Shown one piece after another: positions 28,362-37,703 of a stretch of 43,018 nt of DNA (position 1 is its first letter; the number at the start of each line of letters is the position of its first letter). Source of the DNA: a virus. The translations under genes and the position numbers were made by a program. The DNA is taken from positions 1 to 43,018 of the IMG/VR virus record IMGVR_UViG_3300036398_002478; one strand, given 5' to 3'. The notes below the pieces were generated by a model. The model made no database searches. It saw nothing but the letters and a program-made list of their open reading frames with translations, and was not told where the DNA came from.

Positions 28362-31300
28362 GGCGGCGGCACGTAGAACGCCTCGGTGGGCGGGGTGAAA
28401 CTGCCGGTGCCGTAGAGGGCGGAGTTGCTGATGCGGATTTGGCTTAGGCGGGGTTGCTGGATGTGATACTCACTAGAAAGACTGGCGTCTATTTGAGTAT
28501 CAGCGTTGAAGTCAAGGGTTGGCGCAGTGACCGTTTCGATTAACTGCCCTCCAATGTGCAGCGTCCACGTATCCAGCCCGTCATCGTCTACGGCAGTGCG
28601 CTGCCAGCAGACGTGCAGCATGTTGGCGCTTTGCGAACTTGTTAGGGTGTAAACTTGCTGATCCAATAGGTAGTCACAGCTACCGCCTGCACAGTATTGG
28701 GCAATGCCGTCAATGCCGGCAGTGTAGGGCGGCGACTCGTCTCCATCTTCATAGTGATAAGCATAAGCCTCAAGCCGTAAATAATATTCGCTTTCGTCCT
28801 CTGGCTTAGTTGAATACAGCAGCACCTCAAAGGTTACCCCTCCAAAGGCAAAGGAATCACTGAAAGCTCCTAAGCTGCAGAACCATTCAATCGTAACCAG
28901 GCCGTTCCCCAGCTTAAACAGGTCATTCTGCGACTCAAACTCGTTAAACGAATCTTCTCCTTCTGGCTCAGGCGTGATTGTTAGAGCGTTCTGCCCTTGG
29001 AACGTGGTCACGCCCCAGTTATCCTCGCTGGGGAACGGATCAGCCGTGATGGTGTATCCCGCAATCGTCGCCTGCGGCGGTGCCTCATCGGGATACCAAA
29101 TCACCAGCTCATCTAGGCAGAACGGGTAAGACAGCGGCTCAATGGTCTCAGCATCGCCGTACACGGCGCGATCTTGAATTCTGATTGGGCTGATAGCCAC
29201 CTCGGTGGTTGCGTTTCTTAAAAGCCTGAAACGCAGTATGTCGGGAGAGTTGGCCGACGTAGATTCATCGTATATTTTCTGGCCGTTGCGGTGAACGGTA
29301 ATCTTGTTGCCGCCAATTTTTTGTATTGCATAATGAACATAACTTGAGCTGTTATTAGCAATGTCCAAAGAGTCGTAACTGACCCCGTCCTGGGATGCTA
29401 AAATGAAAGTTGAATAGGTAGTGATTTCAAAGCGGGTATTTGCTGGCAAAGTTGAGCCCTTAAATAACTGCATTCTGACCGTGCCCGTAGACCCTTCCTG
29501 CTTGACCAGATATTGAACCGTAAACTCGTTGGCGCTTGTGTCGATCTCGGTTTCGCCAAAATCAACGTTCCAGGCTTCGTCAATCGTACTCACGATCTCT
29601 TCCGCGTCAATCGTGTAAGCAGTAAACCCATCGCCCGCCACTGTCGAGTAGGGCTCGATGGCGCTGGATTCGCGAGTGATAACAGCCCCTTCATCGCTTG
29701 CCAGTGGCGGAGCCGTTGAAGGAAAATAAATCAATACGCCGTCGCAATCCAATCCATCTGGCAGCTCCGGCGCCTCAGTCGGCACAAAATCCACGCTCAG
29801 TGTGTTCAAGAACGACACATCCGTGAACCCACCTGTCCACGAGCTGAACGCCACGGTGGCACGGTAGGTGAGCTGCTGCGCCGGATCCTCCGCCGCCGGC
29901 GGGAATGCACCCTCGTAAAACGTCAACACAAACTGCCCCTCAAACACCCGATCGGCTGGCGGGAACGGTGCGCCCTCATCCTCGGCGTCCCACGGCTCAG
30001 CAATCAGACCCGAGAACGACACGCTGGGCAGGCTGCCCGGCTGCGGCGATACCGGCCGGCCGCTGGGCAGCAGGGCTACGACGGAGGTGCTGGCGATCGT
30101 GGCATTGAGGTTGCCCAGGTCTGCACGCGGCGCCTTGCCAGTCGGCGCCAGGCGCATCCGCACCGTAAGCACGTTGTCGGCCCAGGTGGCGGTGTGGAAG
30201 TAGATCCCGGCTTCATACTCAGCTAGCGGATCTTCCTGTTCTGCAGCCTGCTCTTTTTCCAGCGCTTCCTTCACCTTCTCAATTAGCTCTTCCACCAGCT
30301 CAGGATCAAAGTCAAGGTCTAGATCCTCTTTGATCACCTCCTTAACGGGATCTTCGAGCAGCTCAATCAGTTCTTCATCGGTCAGGTCTCGAATCTCATC
30401 GGCAGTCAGCTCGTCATCAGCCAACTCCTCCAGCTCTTCATCCGTCAGCTCCCTCAGCTCATCGGCCACGTCATCAACAAGATCGTCAATGATGGCGATC
30501 AGTTCCTCTGGAGTGAGCTCATCGATGAAATCGTCAAACTCTGCATCTTCAATCAGCTCGTCATCGCCAGGGTCGTCAATCAGAAAATCGCCCTGGTCAA
30601 TCTTAATCCCGCCGCCACCCTCGATCGCTGAATCTCCGGGGCCAGGGATGATCGTATCTTCCTCGTCATCATCGGGAACGGTCGTATCCTCGTCAGAGTT
30701 CAGGTCACAGCCCTCGCCCGTCAGCCCAGATGGGAATAGCACTCCGAATGCGGTAACGGCCATCACGTCAAGCGCAATCAGGCTTCGGAGTTGACCGTCC
30801 ACGGGCAAATAGTTCGCCTCGTACAGCACCTCACCGGCGATTGCCCGCTGGATCCGCTCCACCTCATACAACCGGTCATGGAAAGACTCGGCATCACCCT
30901 GCGCCGCCCTGCGCAGCCGAACCCTGACGATGCTGCCCTGCTGCAGGGTGGAGCTGTGCAGGCCTGGCTTGGCGCGGAACTTGATTGAGTGGTCGCTCCT
31001 GACCCGCTTGGCCAGGATGTAGGCGCCCACCCTGATAGAGTGAATCTCCCGCGTGCAGAACTGACTCAGGTCATGCGATTCATACGGGCCGTCAGGCGCC
31101 GTGCCGTCGTAGCGCACCTCAGACGTGCGTACCACGCCGATATCGGCTTCGTTCTGCTGCCGCCAGATCACCTGGCAGACAAACGGCTGCCGACTAGCCC
31201 AGTCCACATACTGCAGATCAACTGAGCCGGGGATGACTGAATCATCATCGAACACATACTCAATTGAAACCGCAGAGGTCTTGATTGTGTAGTCTTCGTT

Positions 31301-32161
31301 AATTGGCAGCAGCGGCCTGAGCCCCACCTTGCCTTTGTTGGTCACTGGTTGCAGTAGGTGATACCTGCCCCATGCAGTGACGAACTCGCCGTAGTTGACG
31401 GGCTGCGTGATCCAGCAGTTGGTCGTGATGCTGTTGGCATTCAGGAATCGACTGGCTTGCTGAATCGAAGCGGTGTCAATCAGCGCCGCCGGGATCCTTG
31501 CGCTGTTCACCATCAGCCAGTAGGCCAGGTCGGCAAAGCTGTCGCTCGACACATCGGCCTGCTCATCAGCCCATCTGTAGACCTCGATGCCGTTGCGGAT
31601 GAATGCGTGAACCTGGCGATTCCAAACGTCGAGCCCATTAGGGATCGTCACCTGGAATGACATCGTGCTGATGCCTTCGTAAGTGCCCGGCGATCCGCAG
31701 AAGTTGGAAGCCTCAGGCTTAGTGAATCCCGACCGGGCGACGATTGCGTTTTCAGGAATCCAACTGCCGGCGCGGCGGCTGTAGGTCTGATGGAAGCTGC
31801 CGACCCGGCACTGACGCTGGAACACGTCGCGCACCTCAATATCGCCGATCTGCCCTTCGCTCAGGACCAGGTGGTAAAACGCTGTGACCTCATTGGTCAG
31901 GCTGTTCTCAAACCGGCATTCAGTGGCACGCGGGCTGATCAGAATCCCGCCAGCATCGTTGCGCCTGCGGGCGAACACGATGGGCACAGGATCGCCGATC
32001 GCATGCGCCCGCTGCGGGACGTTCAGGGGGCTGCTGCTGTCAGCGCCGGCGCTATAGGTGCGGCGAGCCGTAAACAAGGCCTGCGCCCTGCGGTTGGCGT
32101 CCCAGATGGCGTCGTAATTGAAGCGCGGGACGCCCCCTCTTGCAGGCACGCTTCCGCTCAT
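28358..32161 (-). CDS. Tail-tip / host-specificity protein (gpJ-like), 1267 aa
   Basis: ATG at 32161. N-terminal 480 residues resemble the tail-tip hub of siphophages (APTCGGVPRF-like start, RAHAIGDPVPIVFARRRNDA, FYHLVLSEGQIGDIEVRDV, VRLRRAAQGDAESFHDRLYE). About residues 485-650 form an extremely acidic helical stretch (repeats of ELTDEELEEL type). The rest is two or more beta-sandwich, LamG-like domains (VLIYFPSTAPP, LVIWYPDEAPP) probably binding carbohydrate. The 3' half is visibly less GC-rich. It sits between the tape measure region and the adhesin. Confidence 0.8.
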   Translation of the reverse strand: MSGSVPARGGVPRFNYDAIWDANRRAQALFTARRTYSAGADSSSPLNVPQRAHAIGDPVPIVFARRRNDAGGILISPRATECRFENSLTNEVTAFYHLVLSEGQIGDIEVRDVFQRQCRVGSFHQTYSRRAGSWIPENAIVARSGFTKPEASNFCGSPGTYEGISTMSFQVTIPNGLDVWNRQVHAFIRNGIEVYRWADEQADVSSDSFADLAYWLMVNSARIPAALIDTASIQQASRFLNANSITTNCWITQPVNYGEFVTAWGRYHLLQPVTNKGKVGLRPLLPINEDYTIKTSAVSIEYVFDDDSVIPGSVDLQYVDWASRQPFVCQVIWRQQNEADIGVVRTSEVRYDGTAPDGPYESHDLSQFCTREIHSIRVGAYILAKRVRSDHSIKFRAKPGLHSSTLQQGSIVRVRLRRAAQGDAESFHDRLYEVERIQRAIAGEVLYEANYLPVDGQLRSLIALDVMAVTAFGVLFPSGLTGEGCDLNSDEDTTVPDDDEEDTIIPGPGDSAIEGGGGIKIDQGDFLIDDPGDDELIEDAEFDDFIDELTPEELIAIIDDLVDDVADELRELTDEELEELADDELTADEIRDLTDEELIELLEDPVKEVIKEDLDLDFDPELVEELIEKVKEALEKEQAAEQEDPLAEYEAGIYFHTATWADNVLTVRMRLAPTGKAPRADLGNLNATIASTSVVALLPSGRPVSPQPGSLPSVSFSGLIAEPWDAEDEGAPFPPADRVFEGQFVLTFYEGAFPPAAEDPAQQLTYRATVAFSSWTGGFTDVSFLNTLSVDFVPTEAPELPDGLDCDGVLIYFPSTAPPLASDEGAVITRESSAIEPYSTVAGDGFTAYTIDAEEIVSTIDEAWNVDFGETEIDTSANEFTVQYLVKQEGSTGTVRMQLFKGSTLPANTRFEITTYSTFILASQDGVSYDSLDIANNSSSYVHYAIQKIGGNKITVHRNGQKIYDESTSANSPDILRFRLLRNATTEVAISPIRIQDRAVYGDAETIEPLSYPFCLDELVIWYPDEAPPQATIAGYTITADPFPSEDNWGVTTFQGQNALTITPEPEGEDSFNEFESQNDLFKLGNGLVTIEWFCSLGAFSDSFAFGGVTFEVLLYSTKPEDESEYYLRLEAYAYHYEDGDESPPYTAGIDGIAQYCAGGSCDYLLDQQVYTLTSSQSANMLHVCWQRTAVDDDGLDTWTLHIGGQLIETVTAPTLDFNADTQIDASLSSEYHIQQPRLSQIRISNSALYGTGSFTPPTEAFYVPPP

Positions 32162-32619
32162 AGCCTTGCCCCCACCCCCATAAGCCTAGTGGTCAGCACC
32201 CGCGGGGGAGCTGTTGCGCTGATCGGCGCTAGGGCTGTGCCGAGGTCCAATGAGATCGAAGTCATCCCCCCGCGCGCACTCACCGCCTGCCCGTCAAACC
32301 GCGCAATCAGCGTCATGCCGCCGGCGGGCGGGCCACTGCTGCCGGCGGCAGAATCAAACTCATACATCCGCAGCTGAGCCAGCCAACCGGCGGCCAATGC
32401 CTGATGCACAGCCCCCGTGATTCGGGTGGTGGCAGGCATCACGATGCTGATGTTCCGCTCTGCGCCCAGATCGCCGTCGCTCATCTGGGGCGAGTCAAAC
32501 TGCATGTATTGCCATAGCTGGCTCTCAAAGACCACCGCATCTGACCAGTACATCTGCCACCTCTCGCGAACGGATCCGTTCACCTCAGAGAAGCTCAGTA
32601 GCTGCGCTTGCGCTCTCAT
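32158..32619 (-). CDS. Tail protein, 153 aa
   Basis: ATG at 32619 in the tape-measure stop. Beta-rich with WQMYWSDAVVFESQLWQYMQ and LIARFDGQAVSARGG; ends LTTRLMGVGARL. Position directly after the tape measure and before the tail tip is that of distal tail / lambda gpM-L type components. No motif allows a firmer name. Confidence 0.65.
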   Translation of the reverse strand: MRAQAQLLSFSEVNGSVRERWQMYWSDAVVFESQLWQYMQFDSPQMSDGDLGAERNISIVMPATTRITGAVHQALAAGWLAQLRMYEFDSAAGSSGPPAGGMTLIARFDGQAVSARGGMTSISLDLGTALAPISATAPPRVLTTRLMGVGARL

Positions 32620-35393
32620 AGGGTCCCCAGCAGCAGCCGAGCCTCGGGCCGGCGGAGATCGTCAACTACTAGCTCAGCCATCTGCTGCAGGCCTCGCTGG
32701 AAGTCCTCCACGCTGACCCAGCGGCTGCCGTCCTGCTGCTGCATCACCGGGCCGGTGCGGATGTTGATCTGCGGGGTGATGGCGCGGGTGGGAGTGCTGG
32801 TGGAACCGCTGGAGGGAATCACGCTGCCGCCCCTGGCGCCGCCCAGGAACCGGCTGGAGGCGGCCTGCATCTTGGATTCGGGAATGATGTACTCCCGTTC
32901 GCCACCCTCGCCCACCATCGCCAGAGTGGGGCGGTCAACGGTGCCACCGGTGGCGAACTGGGGGACTGTGAGGGTGGGGATGAGTGGGATGTCGGCGCCG
33001 GGCAGGGCGTTGAAGGCGCCGATCAGCCGGTTGATCAGGCCGGCCGCCGTGTTGATTGCGCCAGCGACATACCGCAGCATCCCTCGCACGGCGTTCTGGA
33101 TGCTGTCGATCATCCCGGTCCAGATTCCCTGCACGAAGTCGGCGACGCTGCGCATTGCGCGGGGCATGAACTCAACCACCGATCGCCAGGCGTTGCTGAT
33201 GGGCTCAGCGACGTACTGCCGGAACCCTTGACCGAGGCTGTTCCACGCCCCGACGATCGCGCTTACGGCGGCGCTCATCAGCTCGCCAATGGATGACATC
33301 AGCCCTGACCAGGTTTGCCGGACTGGGGTCACGACGTACTCAGTGAAGGCTCGGCCGAGCGCGCTCCAGGTGTTGCGCACCATCCCAACGACGCGGCCCA
33401 TTGCGGTGGAGAGTATCTGTGTCAGCGCTGCCCATGCGTTCTGAATGGGGGTCACCACCACGTCGCGGAAGGCCTGCGCCAGCGGCTGAAACACATTGCC
33501 CCTGAGCCAGCCCATTGCGGCCAAAGCAGGCCCACGAATCAGGTTCTCCCAGATGTTGATCCACGGCCGAATCAGCAGGGTGTCAACAATCGCCCAGGCG
33601 GCCTTGAGCCCCCACTCAAACACCCCGCGCAGGAAGTCGAAGTAGCCGGTCACGAATGGCTTTACCCCGTCCCACACCTCAGCCCAGAACTGCCTGATCG
33701 GTTCGCCAATCGCCCACAGCGCCTTGATGCCATCGACCACGGCGCCAGCGAACCAAGTGAAGAACGAACGGATCGCATCACGGGCGGCAGTCCACGCCTG
33801 CACCATGAACTTCGGCACCTCCATCGCCCATGCGCCGATGGTCTTGAGCCCATCGGCCAATGCGCCACCCAGCCAGCCGAAGAACTTCATGATCGGCTCG
33901 CGGAACGCAATCGCCATGGCCACCACGGCGGCGATGGCCAGCACGGTCCAGCCAACGGGGCCCAAGAAGGCCAGCAAGCCAGGAATGAACACGCTGCCGA
34001 CCCAGCCGATGAATCCCAGCAGGGCGCCTTTCATCGCGGCCACCGCAACGATCACCACGGTCTGCAGGCCGGCCCAGCCCACCGCTAGGGATGAGATCGC
34101 GAGCACCGCCTTGAGGCTGCCCAGCAGGGTGATAAACGACACGATCGCTGGCGCCAGGATGACCAGTCCAGCCAGCGCAGCGGTGAGGCTCACCACTACG
34201 GCAGTCAGCAGCGGGAACCGCCCGGCGAGATCCGCCACGACGGACAGCACTGGCGCCAAGGTGCCGAGCATCAGATTCAGAGCAGGCAGAAGGCCCTCGC
34301 CAATGGCGATCTGGAGCGCCTTGATGTTGTTCTGCAGCAGCTGGAAATTGTTGGCCGACGTGCCCGCCCTGGCCTGGAACTCAGCGAGCATTGAGCCGGC
34401 GTATTGACTCCTATCAGCAACCAGCCCGATCGCCTGATCAAACAGCTGCATGTTGGTGATCAGGGGGGTTAGCGCCCGGGCCTCATCGCCAAACACCTCG
34501 CTGATCGTGGACACCCGCATTTCAGCGGGCATTTGCGAGATGCGCTGGAACACATCGCGGATCGTTCCGACTGCATCGGTCTGCATGTCTTTGGCCACTT
34601 GGTTCACATCCAGGCCCAGCGCCTTGAACGCTGCCGCCTGTTTCGCCGTGGCGGATTCGCCCTTGGTGAGCGCCCTGATCAGGTTGCGGAAGCTGGTGGC
34701 CGCTACTTCAGGTTCAGCACCGGCCGCGATCATTGCGGAGCCCAGTGCGGCGGTCTGCTCGGTGGTCATCGCCACTTGCTTGCCCACCGCGCCAGCCCGC
34801 AGCATGAAGTTGTTCACCTCAGCGGCCGAGCTGGCCATGCTGTTGCTGAGGAAGTTCATGGCGTCGGCCAGGTCCACCACCTCCGGCTGACTCAGGCCCA
34901 GGCTGGTGCGGAGCTTGGCCATCGCCGTGCCGGCCTCATCGGCGGTGATGTCGAAGGCGATCCCCATCTGAGCGGCTTGACGGGTGAAGTCGGCCAGCTC
35001 CTCGCGCGGAATGCCTGACTGGCCGGCGGCGGCCATGATTGCGGCCAGGCCCTCGGCGCTCACCGGCAGCTCTTTGCTGAGGCCGATGATCTCCTGCTTC
35101 ATTTCCTTCAGGCCTTCGGCCGATTCCAGGCCCGGCACCACCTTGCGCACGTCGGCCATTGCGCTCTCAAAGTCGATCGCAGCCCGAGCGCTGGTGCCCA
35201 GGGCCACGCCAATGCCCGCCGCCCCAGCAGCAGCAACCTGCCAGGTGGCCGAGTTCACCACGGCAGCAAACGAGGTCTTGGCATCCTTCGCCGTCTTCTC
35301 AGCGCCAGCGATGCCCCGCTCCAGCTTCGTGACTTCCTCAAGGCCTACAACCTTCGCCGCGATCCGCAGCACCGCCTCCAGATTCATCGCCAT
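32616..35393 (-). CDS. Tail tape measure protein, 925 aa
   Basis: ATG at 35393. N-terminal TP901-type core: RIAAKVVGLEEVTKLERGIA, then DFESAMADVRKVVPGLESAE and SAEGLAAIMAAAGQSGIPRE, and MTTEQTAALGSAMIAAGAEP, followed by several membrane-like hydrophobic stretches (residues about 370-500, e.g. LLTAVVVSLTAALAGLVILA) and a set of Trp-rich repeats (WGNLGQGF-like: FREYVVTPVRQTWSGL, GFRQYVAEPISNAWRS). It sets the tail length and is ejected with DNA. By the usual rule of about 1.5 angstrom per residue, the tail would be roughly 140 nm. Confidence 0.93.
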   Translation of the reverse strand: MAMNLEAVLRIAAKVVGLEEVTKLERGIAGAEKTAKDAKTSFAAVVNSATWQVAAAGAAGIGVALGTSARAAIDFESAMADVRKVVPGLESAEGLKEMKQEIIGLSKELPVSAEGLAAIMAAAGQSGIPREELADFTRQAAQMGIAFDITADEAGTAMAKLRTSLGLSQPEVVDLADAMNFLSNSMASSAAEVNNFMLRAGAVGKQVAMTTEQTAALGSAMIAAGAEPEVAATSFRNLIRALTKGESATAKQAAAFKALGLDVNQVAKDMQTDAVGTIRDVFQRISQMPAEMRVSTISEVFGDEARALTPLITNMQLFDQAIGLVADRSQYAGSMLAEFQARAGTSANNFQLLQNNIKALQIAIGEGLLPALNLMLGTLAPVLSVVADLAGRFPLLTAVVVSLTAALAGLVILAPAIVSFITLLGSLKAVLAISSLAVGWAGLQTVVIVAVAAMKGALLGFIGWVGSVFIPGLLAFLGPVGWTVLAIAAVVAMAIAFREPIMKFFGWLGGALADGLKTIGAWAMEVPKFMVQAWTAARDAIRSFFTWFAGAVVDGIKALWAIGEPIRQFWAEVWDGVKPFVTGYFDFLRGVFEWGLKAAWAIVDTLLIRPWINIWENLIRGPALAAMGWLRGNVFQPLAQAFRDVVVTPIQNAWAALTQILSTAMGRVVGMVRNTWSALGRAFTEYVVTPVRQTWSGLMSSIGELMSAAVSAIVGAWNSLGQGFRQYVAEPISNAWRSVVEFMPRAMRSVADFVQGIWTGMIDSIQNAVRGMLRYVAGAINTAAGLINRLIGAFNALPGADIPLIPTLTVPQFATGGTVDRPTLAMVGEGGEREYIIPESKMQAASSRFLGGARGGSVIPSSGSTSTPTRAITPQINIRTGPVMQQQDGSRWVSVEDFQRGLQQMAELVVDDLRRPEARLLLGTL

Positions 35394-35761
35394 CAGCGGC
35401 GCCCTCCTTTCGCCTGCTTCGGCTCGGCCGCCCGGTTGATCAGTTCCTTAGCGCGGCTCTCCATGATCTGCAGATCCTCTAGTGCCTGGCGCCGGTTACC
35501 CACAGCGTAAAGATCCATCAGAAACGCGACCGCGCCATAGTCGAGGCCCACCACGCCGGAGCCGCCAACACGCCACTGGGTCTGGCACTGCAGGAACAGC
35601 ATCACGGCGTCTTCGTGCTCGGGCCACACCTCAAAGCGCTTCGGGTTCTGCACCACCTCCGGCAGGCAGCTGGGGTCCGCTCCGTAGGCCTTCAGGTCCG
35701 CCAGCAGATCATCATTGGCGCCGCCGTCACCGTGCCACCAGTGATCGACGGCGCCGGTCAG
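35393..35761 (-). CDS. Tail assembly chaperone, frameshift-only part (DUF1799-like)
   Basis: This frame has no strong start of its own (a GTG at 35656 gives 87 aa) but is open back through the stop of the upstream gene to the slippery site at 35767-35761. In the -1 frame it begins LTGAVDHWWHGDGG, continues LLADLKAYGADPSC and ends with the DUF1799-type core RFEVWPEHEDAVMLFLQCQT, WRVGGSGVVGLDYGAVAFLM. It corresponds to the T part of lambda gpGT: the fusion recruits the tape measure for tail tube assembly. Confidence 0.75.
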   Translation of the reverse strand: MTGAVDHWWHGDGGANDDLLADLKAYGADPSCLPEVVQNPKRFEVWPEHEDAVMLFLQCQTQWRVGGSGVVGLDYGAVAFLMDLYAVGNRRQALEDLQIMESRAKELINRAAEPKQAKGGRR

Positions 35762-35767
35762 TTTCCC
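35717..35767 (-). other. Programmed -1 ribosomal frameshift site with hairpin
   Basis: Heptamer G-GGA-AAC at 35767-35761, in the correct zero-frame phase (AAG GGA AAC TGA), followed by the zero-frame stop. Five bases later a hairpin is possible: GGCGCC at 35755-35750 with GGCGCC at 35722-35717 (extendable by GTC/GAC with a bulge). A -1 slip joins the 123-aa upstream protein to the 122-residue downstream frame, giving 245 residues. Confidence 0.85.
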
Positions 35768-36129
35768 TTCTTGGCCACCTCCATCGAGCCATACCAGGCC
35801 TTGATGATCTGCCCGGCGATGGTGGGGATCTCCAGCAGCTGATCCAGCGCAGCCTCAGAGAACGGCACGTCCTTGCCGCTGTCATCGGTGATGCCGCTCC
35901 ATCCGATCAGGATCTCCCGTGCGGCGGTCTTGTCGTCCAGGAGCTCATCATCACTGGCGCGGCCCAGTTCGGTGGCCCGGGCCAGCTTGGCGATCTCGTT
36001 GATTCGGCTCTGGGGGAGCCGCTTGAACTCAGCATCGAACGAGTGTTTCTCCCGCCGGCCGCCGCTGACCGGGATCAGCAGAGGGACCGGCCAGGTGTAC
36101 GAAGCCGACTGCTTCAGAACGAAGGACAT
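35758..36129 (-). CDS. Tail assembly chaperone, gpG-like, 123 aa
   Basis: ATG at 36129. Begins MSFVLKQSASYTWPVPLLIP, a beta-strand pair, then KHSFDAEFKRLPQSRINEIA and a helical acidic C-terminus (ARATELGRASDDELLDDKTA...FSEAALDQLLEIPTIAGQII) ending VAKKGN. The strand pair plus helical body is typical of siphophage chaperones encoded between tail tube and tape measure. The last codons carry the frameshift signal. Confidence 0.82.
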   Translation of the reverse strand: MSFVLKQSASYTWPVPLLIPVSGGRREKHSFDAEFKRLPQSRINEIAKLARATELGRASDDELLDDKTAAREILIGWSGITDDSGKDVPFSEAALDQLLEIPTIAGQIIKAWYGSMEVAKKGN

Positions 36130-36155
36130 GGGTGTTCAGTGAGTGGTGGAGGCAA

Positions 36156-37100
36156 TCAGGTGAGCACCAGGCTCATCTCGTTGTTGGCTGCAGTCGCCTG
36201 CGCCATGTAGGGCACGTTCAGCATCTGAATCCCGTCGCTGTCGCCGTAGGTCGGGGAATCGATGTTGCACTGGCCCATGCTCAGGGTCACGATGTTCCCT
36301 GCGGTCTGGCCGTGCTGCCAGGCGATGGTGCCGGTGGCCTGGCTGATCACCTGGGCGAAGTAGTCCTTCTCACCAGAACCGGAGCCGATCACCGGGGCCT
36401 CAATCACCGCTTCGCCAGAGGGCAGGCGGTTGGTGATCGGGTACTGCTGCGTGCAGCCCGCCAGCTGACGGAGGGGGATCTCGTTGCCCAGGTTCAGGGT
36501 GAAGGATTCCATGCAGGCCGTGGTCAGGCCCAGGATGTTTACGCCGGTGGTGTTGGCGCTGTTGACGATCACCGGCGTTGCCTGATTGGCGAAGGTCGGG
36601 GTCAGCTGGGCCTCGGTGGCGGCAGCCACGTACTCACCGAAGAACTCGAAGCTGATCCTGGGAATCTCGCCGGCCGCCAGGTTGAAGGTGGCGTTGCCAC
36701 GGCAGCCCTTCAGGCGGTGGCGGTTGCCGTCGTTGTTGAAGTCGAAGCTGACGCCAACGATCCCGGTCATTGCGGGGGCGTAGGTCACTGAGGTGGTGGC
36801 CACCACCGTCTCACCGAACCCGCAGGCCCGCAGCAGCCGGCCCCAGCGGGGGGCGGTGCCGGCCGTACCGCTGCCCGCCAGCTCCACGTCAAAGGTGACC
36901 GTGCCCACCCGTTGGCCGACGATCTTGGGCCGGTTGCCGAAATACGGCAGCACCAGCTCGCGATCGATCAGGCCTGCGTCGAGGGGCTGGCAGTCCAGGT
37001 TCTGCACCAACAAGGCATCGGTGCCGGCGACCGTCTCGAAGGTGCCGTAGCTCGCCTCCACTGCCGCCAGCAGAAGGCGCCTATGCGTCGATTTCGTCAT
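36156..37100 (-). CDS. Major tail tube protein, 314 aa
   Basis: ATG at 37100, overlapping the previous gene by 20 bases. Begins MTKSTHRRLLLAAVEASYGT; contains LDAGLIDRELVLPYFGNRPK, VGTVTFDVELAGSGTAGTAP, and alternating beta-strands (VSFDFNNDGNRHRLKGCRGN, ISFEFFGEY). This is the pattern of lambda gpV/phi-type tube subunits in single-tube siphophages. Its position just before the chaperone pair is diagnostic. No Ig-like add-on is obvious. Confidence 0.85.
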   Translation of the reverse strand: MTKSTHRRLLLAAVEASYGTFETVAGTDALLVQNLDCQPLDAGLIDRELVLPYFGNRPKIVGQRVGTVTFDVELAGSGTAGTAPRWGRLLRACGFGETVVATTSVTYAPAMTGIVGVSFDFNNDGNRHRLKGCRGNATFNLAAGEIPRISFEFFGEYVAAATEAQLTPTFANQATPVIVNSANTTGVNILGLTTACMESFTLNLGNEIPLRQLAGCTQQYPITNRLPSGEAVIEAPVIGSGSGEKDYFAQVISQATGTIAWQHGQTAGNIVTLSMGQCNIDSPTYGDSDGIQMLNVPYMAQATAANNEMSLVLT

Positions 37101-37242
37101 TGCTCGGAGCGGGGGCGGGGGTGGGCATCACGCACTTGGCGGGCTTGTGGTCCTGATCGATCCACTTGCCGGTGGCCTCGTCCAGCAGATAGCTGCCGCC
37201 ATCGGTGGGCCGGGGATCTGGCTCAGGTTTGGATCGGGGCAT
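37081..37242 (-). CDS. Hypothetical protein, 53 aa
   Basis: ATG at 37242; an upstream extension to 37332 would overlap the tail terminator gene and is not used. Pro-rich and charged: MPRSKPEPDPRPTDGGSYLL, DEATGKWIDQDHKPAKCV, ending SNDEIDA. Overlaps the tail tube gene start. It may be an unstructured adapter; no family recognised. Confidence 0.5.
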   Translation of the reverse strand: MPRSKPEPDPRPTDGGSYLLDEATGKWIDQDHKPAKCVMPTPAPAPSNDEIDA

Positions 37243-37271
37243 GCGGAGGGGTGAGGTTCCGTACTTGCAGC

Positions 37272-37703
37272 CTATGCACCCAGATCCGTCACGCTGGTGC
37301 GGTAGCGGATCCGGTACGTGAGCACCTCCCACACGGCGGCCAGGTCGGCCTCGGAGAACTGCGGATCGCGGTCCAGGGGCCAGATGTCCATCGCCAGGCC
37401 GCCGATGGTGCGGTCTGCCATCAGCAGGCTGTGCACGGACTTCACAACCGGATCGGCCACCTGGTCAGGGATCGCGCCGCGGGCGTACACGGCCACCACC
37501 AGCGTGAACGCGTGATCGATCTTGCAGGTGCTCACCGGCTCGGCGGATTTTGGCTCTGGCCCTGGCTGGATCACCACGGCCGGCGACTCGTTGCGGCTGA
37601 GGGGCTCTTGCCTAGAGCGGTACACCCTGCCCGTCGCCCCACTGGTGGCCGCCAGGGTGGTGGCGACTTGGGCGAGGATTTGTTCGCGTTTGGTGGTGGT
37701 CAT
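37272..37703 (-). CDS. Tail terminator / completion protein, 143 aa
   Basis: ATG at 37703. Begins MTTTKREQILAQVATTLAAT; contains RVYRSRQEPLSRNESPAVVI, HAFTLVVAVYARG and WEVLTYRIRYRTS. The order helix, RVYRSR-type strand, PAVVIQPG strand and VVAVYARG strand is that of lambda gpU-like terminators, which cap the tail tube. Its place between head-tail genes and the tube gene fits. Confidence 0.72.
   Translation of the reverse strand: MTTTKREQILAQVATTLAATSGATGRVYRSRQEPLSRNESPAVVIQPGPEPKSAEPVSTCKIDHAFTLVVAVYARGAIPDQVADPVVKSVHSLLMADRTIGGLAMDIWPLDRDPQFSEADLAAVWEVLTYRIRYRTSVTDLGA

Noticed and set aside
37243-37271. TACGGAACCTCACCCC on the minus strand as a fifth promoter block
   Set aside because: Only the CGGAACC core matches; no -10 at the right distance, and it lies inside a continuous late operon.
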